Shown piece by piece: positions 26,104 to 35,525 of a DNA stretch of 64,000 bases. The first letter of the stretch is position 1. The number at the start of each line of letters is the position of its first letter. The position numbers and the translations under genes are program-made. Source of the DNA: Marinobacter nanhaiticus D15-8W (lineage in GTDB: Bacteria; Pseudomonadota; Gammaproteobacteria; Pseudomonadales; Oleiphilaceae); the NCBI RefSeq assembly GCF_036511935.1, contig NZ_AP028878.1:4774001-4838000 (forward strand), written 5' to 3'. The notes under the pieces were generated by a model. It was given only the letters and a program-made list of their open reading frames with translations, did not search any database and was not told where the DNA came from.

Positions 26104-27038
26104 CCACAGCGACCGCAAACGCATCCCGCTGGAGCCGTTTCCGGGAATCCTTCCTCTGGTACAGCTTCAAACGCGACAAGGTGGCCATCGCCAGCTTTAT
26201 CGTCTTCGTGCTGATTGCCCTTGCGGCGTTCTTTGCGCCGCTGCTGGCCCCGCATGACCCGTACGACCTGGCCACCATCAACATCATGAACTCGGAACTG
26301 CCGCCGATCTGGGTCGACGGCGCCGACCCCTCATTCCCGCTGGGTACCGATTCCCAAGGGCGCGACATGCTATCGACCATTCTCTACGGCACCCGCGTAT
26401 CGCTACTGATCGGCTTCGGCGCGGTCATCCTGCAAGCGGCGCTGGGCATCCTGTTCGGTCTGCTGGCCGGGTACCTCGGCGGCAAGGTGGATTCCATCCT
26501 GATGCGTATCGCCGACGTACAGCTGTCGTTCTCCACCCTGATGGTCGCGATCATCGTGGGGGCCGTGTTCAAGGCCAGTTTCGGCAACCTGATGTTTGGC
26601 GAGATCGCTATCTATATGCTGATCCTGATTATCGGTGTGGCGGAATGGCCCCAGATTGCCCGTACCGTACGGGCGTCGGTTCTGGCGGAGAAAAAGAAGG
26701 AATATGTGGACGCAGCGAAGGTCATGGGCTTCCGCTCCAAGCGCATCATGTTCCGCCATATCCTGCCCAATACCCTGTCGCCTATTTTCGTTATCGGCAC
26801 GGTGCAGATTGCCAACGCAATCATCTCCGAGGCGGCCCTCTCCTTCCTCGGTTTGGGTATGCCGGAAACCCAGCCCTCGCTGGGTTCGCTGATCAAGTCC
26901 GGCTTCGATTACATCCAGAGCGGTTCCTGGTGGATCACGATGATTCCCGGCCTTGTGCTGGTGGTCCTGGTGCTGGTCATCAACCTGTTGGGTGACTGGC
27001 TACGTGATGTATTGAACCCGAGATTGTACAAGGGGTAA
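26100..27038 (+). CDS. dppC: Dipeptide ABC transporter, permease DppC
   Basis: 312 residues. The N-terminal cytoplasmic tail and first helix (VAIASFIVFVLIALAAFFAPLLAPHDPY) are typical of DppC/OppC, as is LGTDSQGRDMLSTILYGTRVSLLIG. The EAA loop (YVDAAKVMGFRSKRIMFRHILPNTL) contacts the ATPases. The start overlaps the dppB stop (ATGA), and dppD begins 3 nt after its stop. Confidence 0.94.
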   Translation: MTTATANASRWSRFRESFLWYSFKRDKVAIASFIVFVLIALAAFFAPLLAPHDPYDLATINIMNSELPPIWVDGADPSFPLGTDSQGRDMLSTILYGTRVSLLIGFGAVILQAALGILFGLLAGYLGGKVDSILMRIADVQLSFSTLMVAIIVGAVFKASFGNLMFGEIAIYMLILIIGVAEWPQIARTVRASVLAEKKKEYVDAAKVMGFRSKRIMFRHILPNTLSPIFVIGTVQIANAIISEAALSFLGLGMPETQPSLGSLIKSGFDYIQSGSWWITMIPGLVLVVLVLVINLLGDWLRDVLNPRLYKG

Positions 27039-27041
27039 GCC

Positions 27042-28040
27042 ATGGCACTGCTTGAAGTCAAGAACCTCGATGTCCGCTTCGCCGTGCGTGGCGGCGATCT
27101 CCAGGCCCTGCGCAAGATCAGCTTCTCCCTGGACAAGGGCGAGCGGCTCGGCCTGGTGGGGGAATCCGGTGCGGGTAAATCCGTGGCCGCCTTCTCCATC
27201 CTCAACCTGATTGCCCGCCCCGGTTATATCGCCGGCGGCGAGATCCTGTTCGAAGGCAAGAACCTGGCGGCCATGAGCGACCGCGAGCTGCGCAAGATCC
27301 GCGGCAACCGCATCGCCATGATCTTCCAGGACCCGATGATGACGCTGAACCCGGTACTGAGCATCGGCACCCAAATGGTCGAGGCCATCAAGGCCCATCG
27401 ACGCATCAGTACCAAGGCGGCGCGGGATATCGCGCTGGACCGGCTCAAGCAGGTGCAGATTCCGTCCCCGGAGAAGCGGCTCGATCAATACCCGCATGAG
27501 CTGTCCGGCGGTATGCGCCAGCGGGTAATCATCGCCATTGCCCTGCTGCTGGATCCGGAAATCATCATTGCCGACGAACCCACCACCGCCCTGGACGTCA
27601 CCATCCAGGCGGAAATCATGGCGCTGCTGCTCGAACTGTGCGAGCAACGCAATGTCGCCCTGATGCTGATCACCCACGACCTGGGCGTGGTTTCCCAGGT
27701 GACCCAGCGCATGCTGGTCATGTATGCCGGACGCATCATCGAACAAGGTCCGACCAAGGAAATCATCAACGATGCCCAGCATCCCTACACCCAGGGTCTG
27801 ATCAATGCCCTGCCGCAGATGGGCGAACCGGGGCGTCGCCTGTTCCAGATCCCGGGGGCCATGCCGTCTCTGGCCAAGATTCCCACCGGCTGTCCTTTCC
27901 ACCCCCGCTGCCAGTTCGCAACCGATCTGTGCAAGCAGGAAATGCCGGAGTACGTCACCTCCGGCAACGTCGATGTGGCCTGCCATGAAGTACGCAAGCT
28001 GATCGAGGAAGAGAAACAACAGCGGGAGATGACATCATGA
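27042..28040 (+). CDS. dppD: Dipeptide ABC transporter, ATPase DppD
   Basis: 332 residues. It has Walker A (GESGAGKS near residue 41), Q-loop ([10 protein letters not shown]), ABC signature (LSGGMRQR near residue 155), Walker B ([12 protein letters not shown]) and the H-loop ([10 protein letters not shown]). The C-terminal oligopeptide-transporter extension includes the Cys-rich stretch [17 protein letters not shown], which binds an iron-sulfur cluster or zinc in some relatives. It pairs with DppF, overlapping it by 4 nt. Confidence 0.94.
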   Translation: MALLEVKNLDVRFAVRGGDLQALRKISFSLDKGERLGLVGESGAGKSVAAFSILNLIARPGYIAGGEILFEGKNLAAMSDRELRKIRGNRIAMIFQDPMMTLNPVLSIGTQMVEAIKAHRRISTKAARDIALDRLKQVQIPSPEKRLDQYPHELSGGMRQRVIIAIALLLDPEIIIADEPTTALDVTIQAEIMALLLELCEQRNVALMLITHDLGVVSQVTQRMLVMYAGRIIEQGPTKEIINDAQHPYTQGLINALPQMGEPGRRLFQIPGAMPSLAKIPTGCPFHPRCQFATDLCKQEMPEYVTSGNVDVACHEVRKLIEEEKQQREMTS

Positions 28041-29050
28041 CGGCCCAACCCCTGGTCCAGATCCGGGACCTGAAGAAGCGCTTTGACCTGTCCGGCAACT
28101 TCCTGGAGCAGTTGCGCTTCCGCAACGGTCGCTTCGTACGCCACCAGGAATTCGTCCACGCCATCAACGGCGTCAACCTGGACGTACAGAAGGGCGAAGC
28201 CCTCTGTGTCGTCGGCGAATCCGGCTGTGGCAAGTCCACCGTCGCACGTACCGTGATGGGTCTGCTATCCCCATCCGAGGGCGAAATCCATTACGGGGGT
28301 CAGCGCATCGACGATATGGAAGGCAAGTCCGTACTGCCTTACCGCCAGAAGATGCAGATGATTTTCCAGAATCCCTATGCATCCCTGAATCCGCGGATGA
28401 CCATCCAGCAGACGTTGGAGGAACCGATCAAGTTCCACCACCCTAACTGGTCGAAGACGGAGATTCGCGACAAGGTGCACGAGGTCATGCACTCCGTGGG
28501 TATCGATCCCGACTGGGGCACGCGCTTTGGCCACGAATTCTCGGGCGGCCAGCGTCAGCGTATCGCGATTGCCCGCGCCCTGGCGGTGGATCCGGAATTC
28601 ATCGTCGCCGACGAGCCGATCTCGGCCCTCGACGTCTCCATTCAGGCGCAGGTGCTCAACCTGATGATGGATGCCCAGGAAGATCGCGGCCTCACCTACC
28701 TGTTCATCACCCACGACCTGTCGGTGGTGGAGCACTTCGGTACCCGCGTGGCGGTCATGTACCTGGGTACGGTCTGCGAACTGGCGGACACCAAGACCCT
28801 GTTCGACACACCGCGCCACCCGTACACCCAGGCGCTGCTGTCAGCGATTCCAAGACTTGAGGACGACCGGCCCAACCACATTCGCCTGCATGGCGAGGTG
28901 TCGACCCCGGTGCACCTGCCGTCAGGCTGTGTCTTCCACGGTCGCTGCCCCTATGCCAACGACCGTTGCAAACAGGAAGTACCGCAGTTGATTGCTACCG
29001 ACGGCGGCGCACAGGTGGCCTGCCACGCGGTAGAAGAAGGACGTCTGTAA
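28037..29050 (+). CDS. dppF: Dipeptide ABC transporter, ATPase DppF
   Basis: 337 residues. Motifs are Walker A (GESGCGKS near residue 60), Q-loop (FQNPYASLNPR), signature (FSGGQRQR near residue 171), Walker B (FIVADEPISALD) and H-loop (FITHDLSVVEH). The C-terminal extension has CVFHGRCPYANDRCKQE, parallel to DppD. The segment FDLSGNFLEQLRFRNGRFVR before Walker A is a modest insertion compared with DppD. It is the last gene of the transporter operon; the LysR gene starts 70 bp downstream. Confidence 0.94.
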   Translation: MTAQPLVQIRDLKKRFDLSGNFLEQLRFRNGRFVRHQEFVHAINGVNLDVQKGEALCVVGESGCGKSTVARTVMGLLSPSEGEIHYGGQRIDDMEGKSVLPYRQKMQMIFQNPYASLNPRMTIQQTLEEPIKFHHPNWSKTEIRDKVHEVMHSVGIDPDWGTRFGHEFSGGQRQRIAIARALAVDPEFIVADEPISALDVSIQAQVLNLMMDAQEDRGLTYLFITHDLSVVEHFGTRVAVMYLGTVCELADTKTLFDTPRHPYTQALLSAIPRLEDDRPNHIRLHGEVSTPVHLPSGCVFHGRCPYANDRCKQEVPQLIATDGGAQVACHAVEEGRL

Positions 29051-29120
29051 GTGCCCCGATTACGCTATGCTGCCAGACGGGTTTTATTAATTCGCGTCCA
29101 ATGCGGGGCATGACGGCAGT

Positions 29121-30035
29121 ATGGAAGTACGCTGGTTAGAAGACTTCATGGCACTGGCCAAAACGCGGCATTTCTCCCGTGCGGCGGAAATGCAGCATGT
29201 CAGCCAGCCCACGTTCAGCCGGCGCATCAAGTTGCTGGAAGATACGATGGGAGCCACGCTGATCAACCGCCAGACGCTCCCTCTGTCGCTAACGCCGGCG
29301 GGGGAAGTCTTCCTGGATATGTGCGAGCGCATCACCCGGGATGTGCGCGATACCCGGGAACATATCACGGCGCTGGAGGCCGACGCGGCTACGCGGATCA
29401 GTGTCGGTTCCACCCAGGGGCTGTTCTCCCACTTCTTTGCCGGGTGGGTGGAACAGACCGGGCTGCGGGAGCACCTGGAGATCAACCTCAAGTCCACCAA
29501 CTGGATTGGCGAGGATTTCCTCGATGCCCTGGATAACGGCGAAGTGGACATGGTGCTCTGCTACTGGCACGACGACCTGCCCTGGAAATACCGGCTCGAT
29601 AAATCACGCTATGACTGGCTGACCCTGGCCGACGAACAGGTAACGCCGTTCAGTATCAGCCAGGAGTCGGGCGCGCCGCGCTTTACCTTGCCAGGTTCGC
29701 TGGAGCAGCCGGTGCCGGTGATTGCCTATCACCCACGCGGATTCCTCGCCTCAGCCATCCTGGCGCAGCTCGGGCGTACCCAGCCCCAGGCACATCTGCT
29801 GCCGCTGAACGAAAACACACACTCCGCCAGTGTGAAGGCCCTAATCAAACAGGGTTTCGGCATGGGCTGGCTGCCTTACCGGATGGGCGAAAAGAGCGAG
29901 CATTTCGGACAGCTGCAGCGGGCCGGCGACGAGCGCTGGGACGTGCACGTCGACATCCGTCTGATCCGACTGCGCCAGCCGCGCACGGAAGACACCCTGA
30001 ACCTATGGAATGAACTGGTAAAGCAATATGCCTGA
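29121..30035 (+). CDS. LysR-family regulator of the dipeptide-use island
   Basis: 304 residues. The N-terminal helix-turn-helix (WLEDFMALAKTRHFSRAAEMQHVSQPTFSRRIKLLE) is classic LysR; the C-terminal part is a periplasmic-binding-like effector domain. The gene overlaps the start of pepQ by 8 nt, so the regulator and the peptidase are made from one transcript. It may control the dpp operon upstream or pepQ itself; its effector is unknown. Unusually for LysR regulators it runs in the same direction as its likely targets rather than divergent. Confidence 0.85.
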   Translation: MEVRWLEDFMALAKTRHFSRAAEMQHVSQPTFSRRIKLLEDTMGATLINRQTLPLSLTPAGEVFLDMCERITRDVRDTREHITALEADAATRISVGSTQGLFSHFFAGWVEQTGLREHLEINLKSTNWIGEDFLDALDNGEVDMVLCYWHDDLPWKYRLDKSRYDWLTLADEQVTPFSISQESGAPRFTLPGSLEQPVPVIAYHPRGFLASAILAQLGRTQPQAHLLPLNENTHSASVKALIKQGFGMGWLPYRMGEKSEHFGQLQRAGDERWDVHVDIRLIRLRQPRTEDTLNLWNELVKQYA

Positions 30036-31323
30036 CACGCAACTCGACGACCTGCAGAAGGCTCACATCCAGCACTTGCAAGACGCGTACGCCGATATCC
30101 TGCAACAGCAGGGCTACGATGCGGTGCTGATCAGTTCCGGTGCAGCTCCCGTACGCTATGCCGACGACCAGTACCACCACCATCACGGCTACGGCCATTT
30201 CCTGCACTGGACCGGCCTGACTGGTATCGAGCATAGCTGGCTGTTGGTGGACCGCGAAGGTCATGTCCGTCTGTGGCTGCATACACCGGTGGACTTCTGG
30301 CACGCCACCGCCGAGATCCCCACCGAGGCGTGGACCCAACTGATCAAGGTGGAGGGGCAGGCCGGAACGGGCGCGCCGGAGATTGCCTATCCCGAACGCC
30401 TGGCCGTGATCGGCGACCCGGCCCAGATCAACGCCGTCAAGGGTCAGGCCAACCCGCCGGCATTGCTGGCCGCGCTGGATCACCTGCGGATCTGCAAGTC
30501 GGACTATGAAGTCGAGTGTATCGAGCGGGCCAACGCCAGGGCCGCACGCGGCCATGGCGCTGCCCGTGAGGCTTTCCTCAACGGTGCCAGTGAGTTCGGC
30601 ATCAACCTTGCCTATCAACAGGCCACTGCCCAACGGGAGGTGGATTCGCCCTATCACAGCATAATCGGGCTGAACGACCACGCCGGCATCCTGCACTATC
30701 AACACTACGAAACCGCCTCACCCGCCCGCGCCCGCAGCCTGCTGATCGATGCCGGTTGCCGCTACCGGGGTTACTGCTCGGACATTACTCGGAGCACCGC
30801 TGCTCCGGGCGAGAACCGCTTCCAGGCGCTCATCAACGGCGTCGAATCCCTGCAGCAGCGACTGTGCGATGCCGTTGCCCCGGGCGTGGATTATGTCGAG
30901 CTGCACTACCGCACTCACCTGGGTATCGCCGCCCTGCTCAGGGCGGCGGACCTGGTCAAAGAGCTTTCCGAAGAAGACATGGTGGAGCGGCAGATCACCC
31001 GTGCTTTCTTCCCCCACGGTCTGGGCCACTTCCTGGGGGTACAGGTGCACGATGTCGCCGGCAAGCCGCGCCCATCTCCGGAGAAGGCGCCGGCGCTGCG
31101 CCTGACCCATCGCCTGGAGCCCGGCATGGTGGTGACGATCGAGCCGGGGCTGTACTTTATCCCGTCCCTGCTCCAGCCCATCCTCGACGGTGCCGACAGC
31201 CAGTACCTGAACAAGCCGCTGATCGATGAACTCAAGGGCTGCGGCGGCATCCGGATCGAGGATAACGTGCTCGTTACCGATACCGGTTCGCGCAACCTTA
31301 CCCGCCCCTACCTGCCCGAATAG
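30028..31323 (+). CDS. pepQ: Xaa-Pro dipeptidase (prolidase)
   Basis: 431 residues, similar to the 443-residue E. coli PepQ. The M24 pita-bread fold binds two metal ions through Asp in LLIDAGCRYRGYCSDITRS (two Asp), His in FFPHGLGHFLGVQVHD, and Glu in VVTIEPGLYF and GIRIEDNV; all are intact. The enzyme splits dipeptides ending in proline in the cytoplasm and also hydrolyses organophosphates in some bacteria. Placement after the dipeptide transporter suggests it processes imported dipeptides. The N-terminal stretch has a HHHHGYGH run (residues 51-58), which is uncommon. Confidence 0.93.
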   Translation: MPDTQLDDLQKAHIQHLQDAYADILQQQGYDAVLISSGAAPVRYADDQYHHHHGYGHFLHWTGLTGIEHSWLLVDREGHVRLWLHTPVDFWHATAEIPTEAWTQLIKVEGQAGTGAPEIAYPERLAVIGDPAQINAVKGQANPPALLAALDHLRICKSDYEVECIERANARAARGHGAAREAFLNGASEFGINLAYQQATAQREVDSPYHSIIGLNDHAGILHYQHYETASPARARSLLIDAGCRYRGYCSDITRSTAAPGENRFQALINGVESLQQRLCDAVAPGVDYVELHYRTHLGIAALLRAADLVKELSEEDMVERQITRAFFPHGLGHFLGVQVHDVAGKPRPSPEKAPALRLTHRLEPGMVVTIEPGLYFIPSLLQPILDGADSQYLNKPLIDELKGCGGIRIEDNVLVTDTGSRNLTRPYLPE

Positions 31324-31346
31324 CACGCCATAAGGACAGACCGACC

Positions 31347-32381
31347 ATGCCTCACGATGAACAGTTCGCAAGCGACAACTACGCCGGCATTTGTCCGGAA
31401 GCCTGGGATTTCATGGCCCGCGCCAACACGCAGGATGCCAGCGCCTATGGTGAGGATCCCTGGACGCAAATGGCCGCGGATCGCCTGCGCGAGACCTTCG
31501 AGTCCGACTGCGAGGTGTTCTTCGTCTTCAACGGCACCGCTGCCAATTCCCTGAGCCTGGCGGCCATGTGCCAGTCCTTCCACAGCGTGATCTGTCACGA
31601 ACTGGCCCATGTGGAGACGGACGAGTGCGGTGGCCCGGAATACGCCTCCAACGGCTCGAAGCTACTGGTTGGCGATGGCCCCAACGGCAAGCTGACCCCG
31701 GAAAGCATCGAGCGGCTGGTTACAAGGCGTACCGACATCCATTACCCCAAGCCGCGGGTGATTACCCTCACCCAATCCACCGAGGTAGGTACGCTCTATA
31801 CCGTGGAGGAACTCAAGGCGATCCGCGAAGTGGCCGACCGCTACGGCCTTCGCATCCATATGGATGGCGCCCGGTTTGCCAACGCGGTGGCGGCGCTCGA
31901 CGTCTCACCAGCGGAGATTACCTGGAAGGCCGGCGTCGATGTGCTGTGTTTCTCCGGTACCAAGAACGGACTGGCGGTCGGCGAGGCCATCCTGTTCTTC
32001 AACCGCCAACTGGCGGAGGATTTCGAATGGCGCTGCAAGCAGGCCGGACAATTGGCCTCGAAGATGCGCTTCATCTCCGCCCCCTGGTGCGGGCTGTTGG
32101 AGAACGATGCATGGCTGAAGAACGCCCAGCACGCCAATGCCTGCGCCGCCCGCCTGGAAGAGGGCATCCGACAGCTGGACGGCGTCGAGCTGTGCTTTCC
32201 GCGGCAGGCGAATGCCGTCTTCGTGGACCTGCCTGAAGCGGTGCAAACCGAGCTGCGCGCCCGGGGATGGCACTTCTATACCTTTATCGGCGGCGCGGCG
32301 CGTTTTGTCTGCTCCTGGTCCAGCACGCCAGAGCGGATCGACGAGCTGGTGAAGGATATTGCAGCCGCGAGCGCGGCCTGA
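31347..32381 (+). CDS. ltaE: Low-specificity L-threonine aldolase
   Basis: 344 residues. A PLP enzyme splitting threonine or allo-threonine into glycine and acetaldehyde. The start SDNYAGICPEAWDFMARAN is typical of the family. The PLP-lysine motif CFSGTKNGLAVGEAI is near residue 210, and the HMDGARFANAV region near residue 172 holds the cofactor Asp. The gene lies 23 bp after pepQ with an AAGGACAG site, so it is probably co-transcribed and would degrade amino acids released from imported peptides. Confidence 0.9.
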   Translation: MPHDEQFASDNYAGICPEAWDFMARANTQDASAYGEDPWTQMAADRLRETFESDCEVFFVFNGTAANSLSLAAMCQSFHSVICHELAHVETDECGGPEYASNGSKLLVGDGPNGKLTPESIERLVTRRTDIHYPKPRVITLTQSTEVGTLYTVEELKAIREVADRYGLRIHMDGARFANAVAALDVSPAEITWKAGVDVLCFSGTKNGLAVGEAILFFNRQLAEDFEWRCKQAGQLASKMRFISAPWCGLLENDAWLKNAQHANACAARLEEGIRQLDGVELCFPRQANAVFVDLPEAVQTELRARGWHFYTFIGGAARFVCSWSSTPERIDELVKDIAAASAA

Positions 32382-32417
32382 CCAGAGTGGTGGCAGACTG
32401 TCGAGGGGACCGACTGC

Positions 32418-33194
32418 CTAAGGAACCGAAGGATCGACCGGCGCGCTGAAGTCGAGCATCAGACGCCGGTACTCCTCGGTGTCGCGAAAGGCGCGCAGCG
32501 CCCGATCGAAGTCCTCGATCAACGCCGGGGATACGGAGGGCGAGAATGCCAGGTAGACGGGACCGCCACTGACGACCCCGGCCGATGCAACCAGTTGGTC
32601 CTCAATACCCAACTGACGCGCTTCGTACCAGCCTACATCCCGGTTCACCAGAAAAGCATCGACTCGGCCCATCATGACCAGTTGCAGCCCTGACTGGATA
32701 TCCCTGACTTCAACGCGTTCGAAATAAGGCGCCGACCAGACCTCTCGGTTATAGGAATACCCGGCCGACACCGCAACCCGTTTACCCGTCAGGCTGGACA
32801 AACCGTCGTCAAAACGAACGGGAGCCCTGCGGAGAGAGAACACCGCCGTCTCGCTGTAAAGCAGCGGCTCTTCCGAAAAACGCATCACCTTTTCACGGCC
32901 CCGCGTACGCGCCGCACCGATAACTCCATCTTTCTGGCTACGGGCCACCTGGTCCAGAGCCCGTTTCCATGGGACGAAGCGTACATAGACGTCGACCCCC
33001 ATGCGCTGCGCAACCGAGCGGGTAATAGTCCAAAGCGGTCCCTGGGGTTCGTGTTGAGGTGTGTCGACGATCAGCGGCGGCCAGGCCTCGGTCACCAGAT
33101 TCAGCGTCTGTGCCGAGGACCAGGAGGCGAACAGCATCAGGAAGACAATGCAAAGGACAAGCAAACCACGCCTGGTACAGCAGGTAGACAACAT
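32418..33194 (-). CDS. Periplasmic solute-binding protein, family 3 type (orphan)
   Basis: 258 residues with a signal peptide (GLLVLCIVFLMLFASWSSAQ) and the fold start LNLVTEAWPPLIVDTP. The pattern (WKRALDQVARSQKDGVIGAARTRGREKVMRFSEEPL) is that of stand-alone SBP_bac_3 proteins of pseudomonads. As at 8446, no permease or ATPase is nearby. The substrate is unknown. It converges on ltaE. Confidence 0.75.
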   Translation of the reverse strand: MLSTCCTRRGLLVLCIVFLMLFASWSSAQTLNLVTEAWPPLIVDTPQHEPQGPLWTITRSVAQRMGVDVYVRFVPWKRALDQVARSQKDGVIGAARTRGREKVMRFSEEPLLYSETAVFSLRRAPVRFDDGLSSLTGKRVAVSAGYSYNREVWSAPYFERVEVRDIQSGLQLVMMGRVDAFLVNRDVGWYEARQLGIEDQLVASAGVVSGGPVYLAFSPSVSPALIEDFDRALRAFRDTEEYRRLMLDFSAPVDPSVP

Positions 33195-33303
33195 TCTCGC
33201 GGCTCTTTCCGATCAAATAACGGCTTCGACGATATCGTTAGGTTAGCAACCATTCGGTGTAAACGGTGTTGGCGATCCGTCGCAGTCGCCTGACAGTACG
33301 CAT

Positions 33304-33834
33304 TCAAAGGAGTTCTGACAGGTTCCGGATAACGCGTATGCCCGCAGGCAGTTTGTCGCCCCTGGCATTATTCAGTGGGCTTTCGATAGAAGCGTCTGAA
33401 GATCCTGTACGCAGCCATATCGGCGTGATGCCTGAAGCCAGCGCAGGCATCACGTCTCTGCTCAGATTATCACCAACCATGACGGTTTGGTTCGGTGCAA
33501 CAGACAACTTTTGCAAAATTAACTGCAGGAAACGTGGGTCGCCCTTGGCCACGCCAAGGTTAGCCTGACAGAAAACGCCTGCGATCCAGGGATCGAGCAC
33601 CACTCTCACCAACGCTTTCCAGATATCGGATTCCGTAGAATCCTGGGCACCGGTCGCAACGTAGATCCGGGCGTGCCGGGAAAGGCAACGCAGGGTCTCC
33701 ACAGCGCCGGACACAGCCTCGACCCGGGGCCAGTCGCACATCTTCCCGGGGGCGTCCGGGTAATCGACCATCAGGGTGTCGCCCCAGTCGAACAGGTAGA
33801 CCTCCGGCCCGGGCGCAGCGGCGTTTACGCTCAT
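33304..33834 (-). CDS. HAD-family hydrolase
   Basis: 176 residues. Motif I is DWGDTLMVDYP (first Asp nucleophile), motif II is YVATGAQDST (Thr/Ser region), and the C-terminal MVGDNLSRDVMPALASGITPIWL carries the motif IV acidic residue and the Lys-equivalent region. This gives a small phosphatase of the phosphoglycolate/ pyrimidine-nucleotidase type, with unknown substrate. The start overlaps the stop of the upstream gene (ATGA, 33831-33834), so the pair is translationally coupled and may act on related substrates. Confidence 0.8.
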   Translation of the reverse strand: MSVNAAAPGPEVYLFDWGDTLMVDYPDAPGKMCDWPRVEAVSGAVETLRCLSRHARIYVATGAQDSTESDIWKALVRVVLDPWIAGVFCQANLGVAKGDPRFLQLILQKLSVAPNQTVMVGDNLSRDVMPALASGITPIWLRTGSSDASIESPLNNARGDKLPAGIRVIRNLSELL

Positions 33835-34310
33835 GACGCGGACGGGGCTTTTGCCATACCGATCTTGTCCGCGTCCCACTCCAGTAGATCAGACCAGACC
33901 GGATCGGGAGTCCAGCTTTCAAACATGGGCGAACGCGACAGCGCCGGATCGCGACCTTCAACCTTGGTGAAGTAGTGGAACATAAAGGCCGAAATCCGGT
34001 AATTCATAATGCAGTGCACAAAGACCTTCTGATGCGGCTCCTCATCGAGCAGGCTTTTCAGGAGCCGGCAGAATTGACGCACATGAACTGGGGCCGGTGA
34101 TTTGAAGGGAACGGGAATATGGAGGTAGCCCATTCCCTCGCGAGTAACAAGCTCTCCTTCATTGACCAGCGCGTCGGCATGGTCCGGCATCGCCAGGTTG
34201 ATCACCCAGGAATAACCGTTTTCGGCGATGAGGCTAAACTGCTCCGGCGTCGGTTGGCCGGCCGTGCCGATCCGGTCCGTCAGCTGGACAAAATTCCTGA
34301 TGGTTTCCAT
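33831..34310 (-). CDS. Protein-tyrosine-phosphatase-like protein
   Basis: 159 residues. The N-terminus (RIGTAGQPTPEQFSLIAENGYSWVINLAMPDH) and the loop VFVHCIMNYRISAF match small bacterial phosphatases of the dual-specificity/beta-lactamase-hydrolase-like group. The classical signature is C-x5-R; here the spacing is C-x4-R, a variant common in this subfamily, so activity is less certain. It is coupled to the HAD hydrolase by a 4-nt overlap. An AGGATCGCC site precedes ATG 34310. Confidence 0.72.
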   Translation of the reverse strand: METIRNFVQLTDRIGTAGQPTPEQFSLIAENGYSWVINLAMPDHADALVNEGELVTREGMGYLHIPVPFKSPAPVHVRQFCRLLKSLLDEEPHQKVFVHCIMNYRISAFMFHYFTKVEGRDPALSRSPMFESWTPDPVWSDLLEWDADKIGMAKAPSAS

Positions 34311-34376
34311 GGCGATCCTGCGGCAACGGTTGATTCCTTTGCCAGATTAATCGACACCTGTTGCACTGTCATGGGC

Positions 34377-35048
34377 TTATCGTTGACCCGGCAGGGCAAT
34401 CCGACGCAAATAGAGCCCGTAGCCGATCGCCAGGACAAACGCGATGGTCGCCGGCAGCAGGAGGGCATCGAAACGGAAGCGCTCGAAGAGCATGGCGCCG
34501 ACGGTGCCGCCGATCACGAAGCCGGAGATGATCAACAGGAACAGGATCGCCTTGCGACGGTCCAGCGGTATACCGCGCAGGCGGGCGCCCAGCATCAGTC
34601 CCAGGTCGGTGAATATACCGGTGACATGGGTGGTACGCACGATCGCACCGCTGTACGTGGTCACCATGGCATTCTGCAGCCCGCAGGCGGCGGACGCGAG
34701 ATAATGGCCCACCATGCCGCTATTCCCAAGCGACGCCATGGCGGCCAGGAGCAGTCCACCCTCGATCACCAACGCCAAGCTGTAATGGCGCCCCAGTCGC
34801 AATGCCGTGTTTTCGATCAGCCAGCCACTGAGCGCGGCACCGAGCAGGAAGCTCGCGAGGATACCCAGCAGATGGAGAGACGAGACATTCAGCGTCGTCA
34901 GCTCGATCCCCAGTAACGTGGCCGTGCCGGAGAGGTGGGAAATGGCCTGGTGCTGGAAGCCGAGAAACCCCACGGCATTGACGCTGCCGGCCAGGAACGA
35001 CAGCAGGAAAGCCCCGGATTCAACCCAGCGCGGCAGTTTCGTGATCAC
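34377..35048 (-). CDS. DUF1275 (YoaK-type) membrane protein
   Basis: 223 residues with six or so predicted helices (GAFLLSFLAGSVNAVGFLGF, LLGILASFLLGAALSGWL, YSLALVIEGGLLLAAMASLG, LFLLIISGFVIGGTVGAMLF, ALLLPATIAFVLAIGYGLYL). The pattern QHQAISHLSGTATLLG plus THVTGIFTDLGLMLG is the DUF1275 signature. The role is unknown. The start is a GTG at 35048 with an excellent GGGAG site seven bases upstream; the frame stays open to a TTG at 35090 with no site. Confidence 0.85.
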   Translation of the reverse strand: MITKLPRWVESGAFLLSFLAGSVNAVGFLGFQHQAISHLSGTATLLGIELTTLNVSSLHLLGILASFLLGAALSGWLIENTALRLGRHYSLALVIEGGLLLAAMASLGNSGMVGHYLASAACGLQNAMVTTYSGAIVRTTHVTGIFTDLGLMLGARLRGIPLDRRKAILFLLIISGFVIGGTVGAMLFERFRFDALLLPATIAFVLAIGYGLYLRRIALPGQR

Positions 35049-35096
35049 GGTTTTACTCCCAAGGAACGCAATCCGCGCCCCGACAAACAACGCTCA

Positions 35097-35525
35097 TCAG
35101 CGCTTGAACTTGGTCTCCAGCACCACCGCCGAGTTGGTGCGCTCCACCCCCTCCAGGTTACCGATCTCATCCAGCACTGCGCTCAACTCTTCAAGCGACT
35201 GGGCCTGCACGATCGCAAGCAGATCGTACTCGCCACTCACCGAATAGAGCTGGGCCACATGGCTGATCTGTTCCAACGCGGTATTGGTCTTGGCGGTGAG
35301 CTTCTGGTGCACCTTGATCGATACGTGGGCTTCCACCTGCTGCGCGGTGTATTCGCCGCCCACTTCCAGCGAATAGCCTTTGATCACCCCATTGGCCTCA
35401 AGGCGGGCAATGCGGTTCTGGACCGTCGAACGCGAAAGATCCAGGGCGCGGGCCAGGTCAGAGACACTGGTGCGGGCATTGCGGCGCAGCAGGAAAAGCA
35501 GCTTCTGGTCCTGTGGAGTTACCAT
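35097..35525 (-). CDS. Lrp/AsnC-family regulator
   Basis: 142 residues. The N-terminal helix-turn-helix (DQKLLFLLRRNARTSVSDLARALDLSRSTVQNRIARLE) and the C-terminal RAM ligand domain (AQLYSVSGEYDLLAIVQAQSLEELSAVLDEI) are typical. It is transcribed divergently from astC, 176 bp away, which suggests it senses an amino acid and controls arginine catabolism. Two CATTTCG repeats spaced 30 bp in the gap might be its operators. Confidence 0.86.
   Translation of the reverse strand: MVTPQDQKLLFLLRRNARTSVSDLARALDLSRSTVQNRIARLEANGVIKGYSLEVGGEYTAQQVEAHVSIKVHQKLTAKTNTALEQISHVAQLYSVSGEYDLLAIVQAQSLEELSAVLDEIGNLEGVERTNSAVVLETKFKR

Noticed and set aside
34119..34916. 265-residue forward frame opposite the phosphatase-like and DUF1275 genes
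   Set aside because: It spans two real reverse genes and their gap and reads as Gln/His/Arg-rich noise typical of antisense frames in GC-rich DNA.
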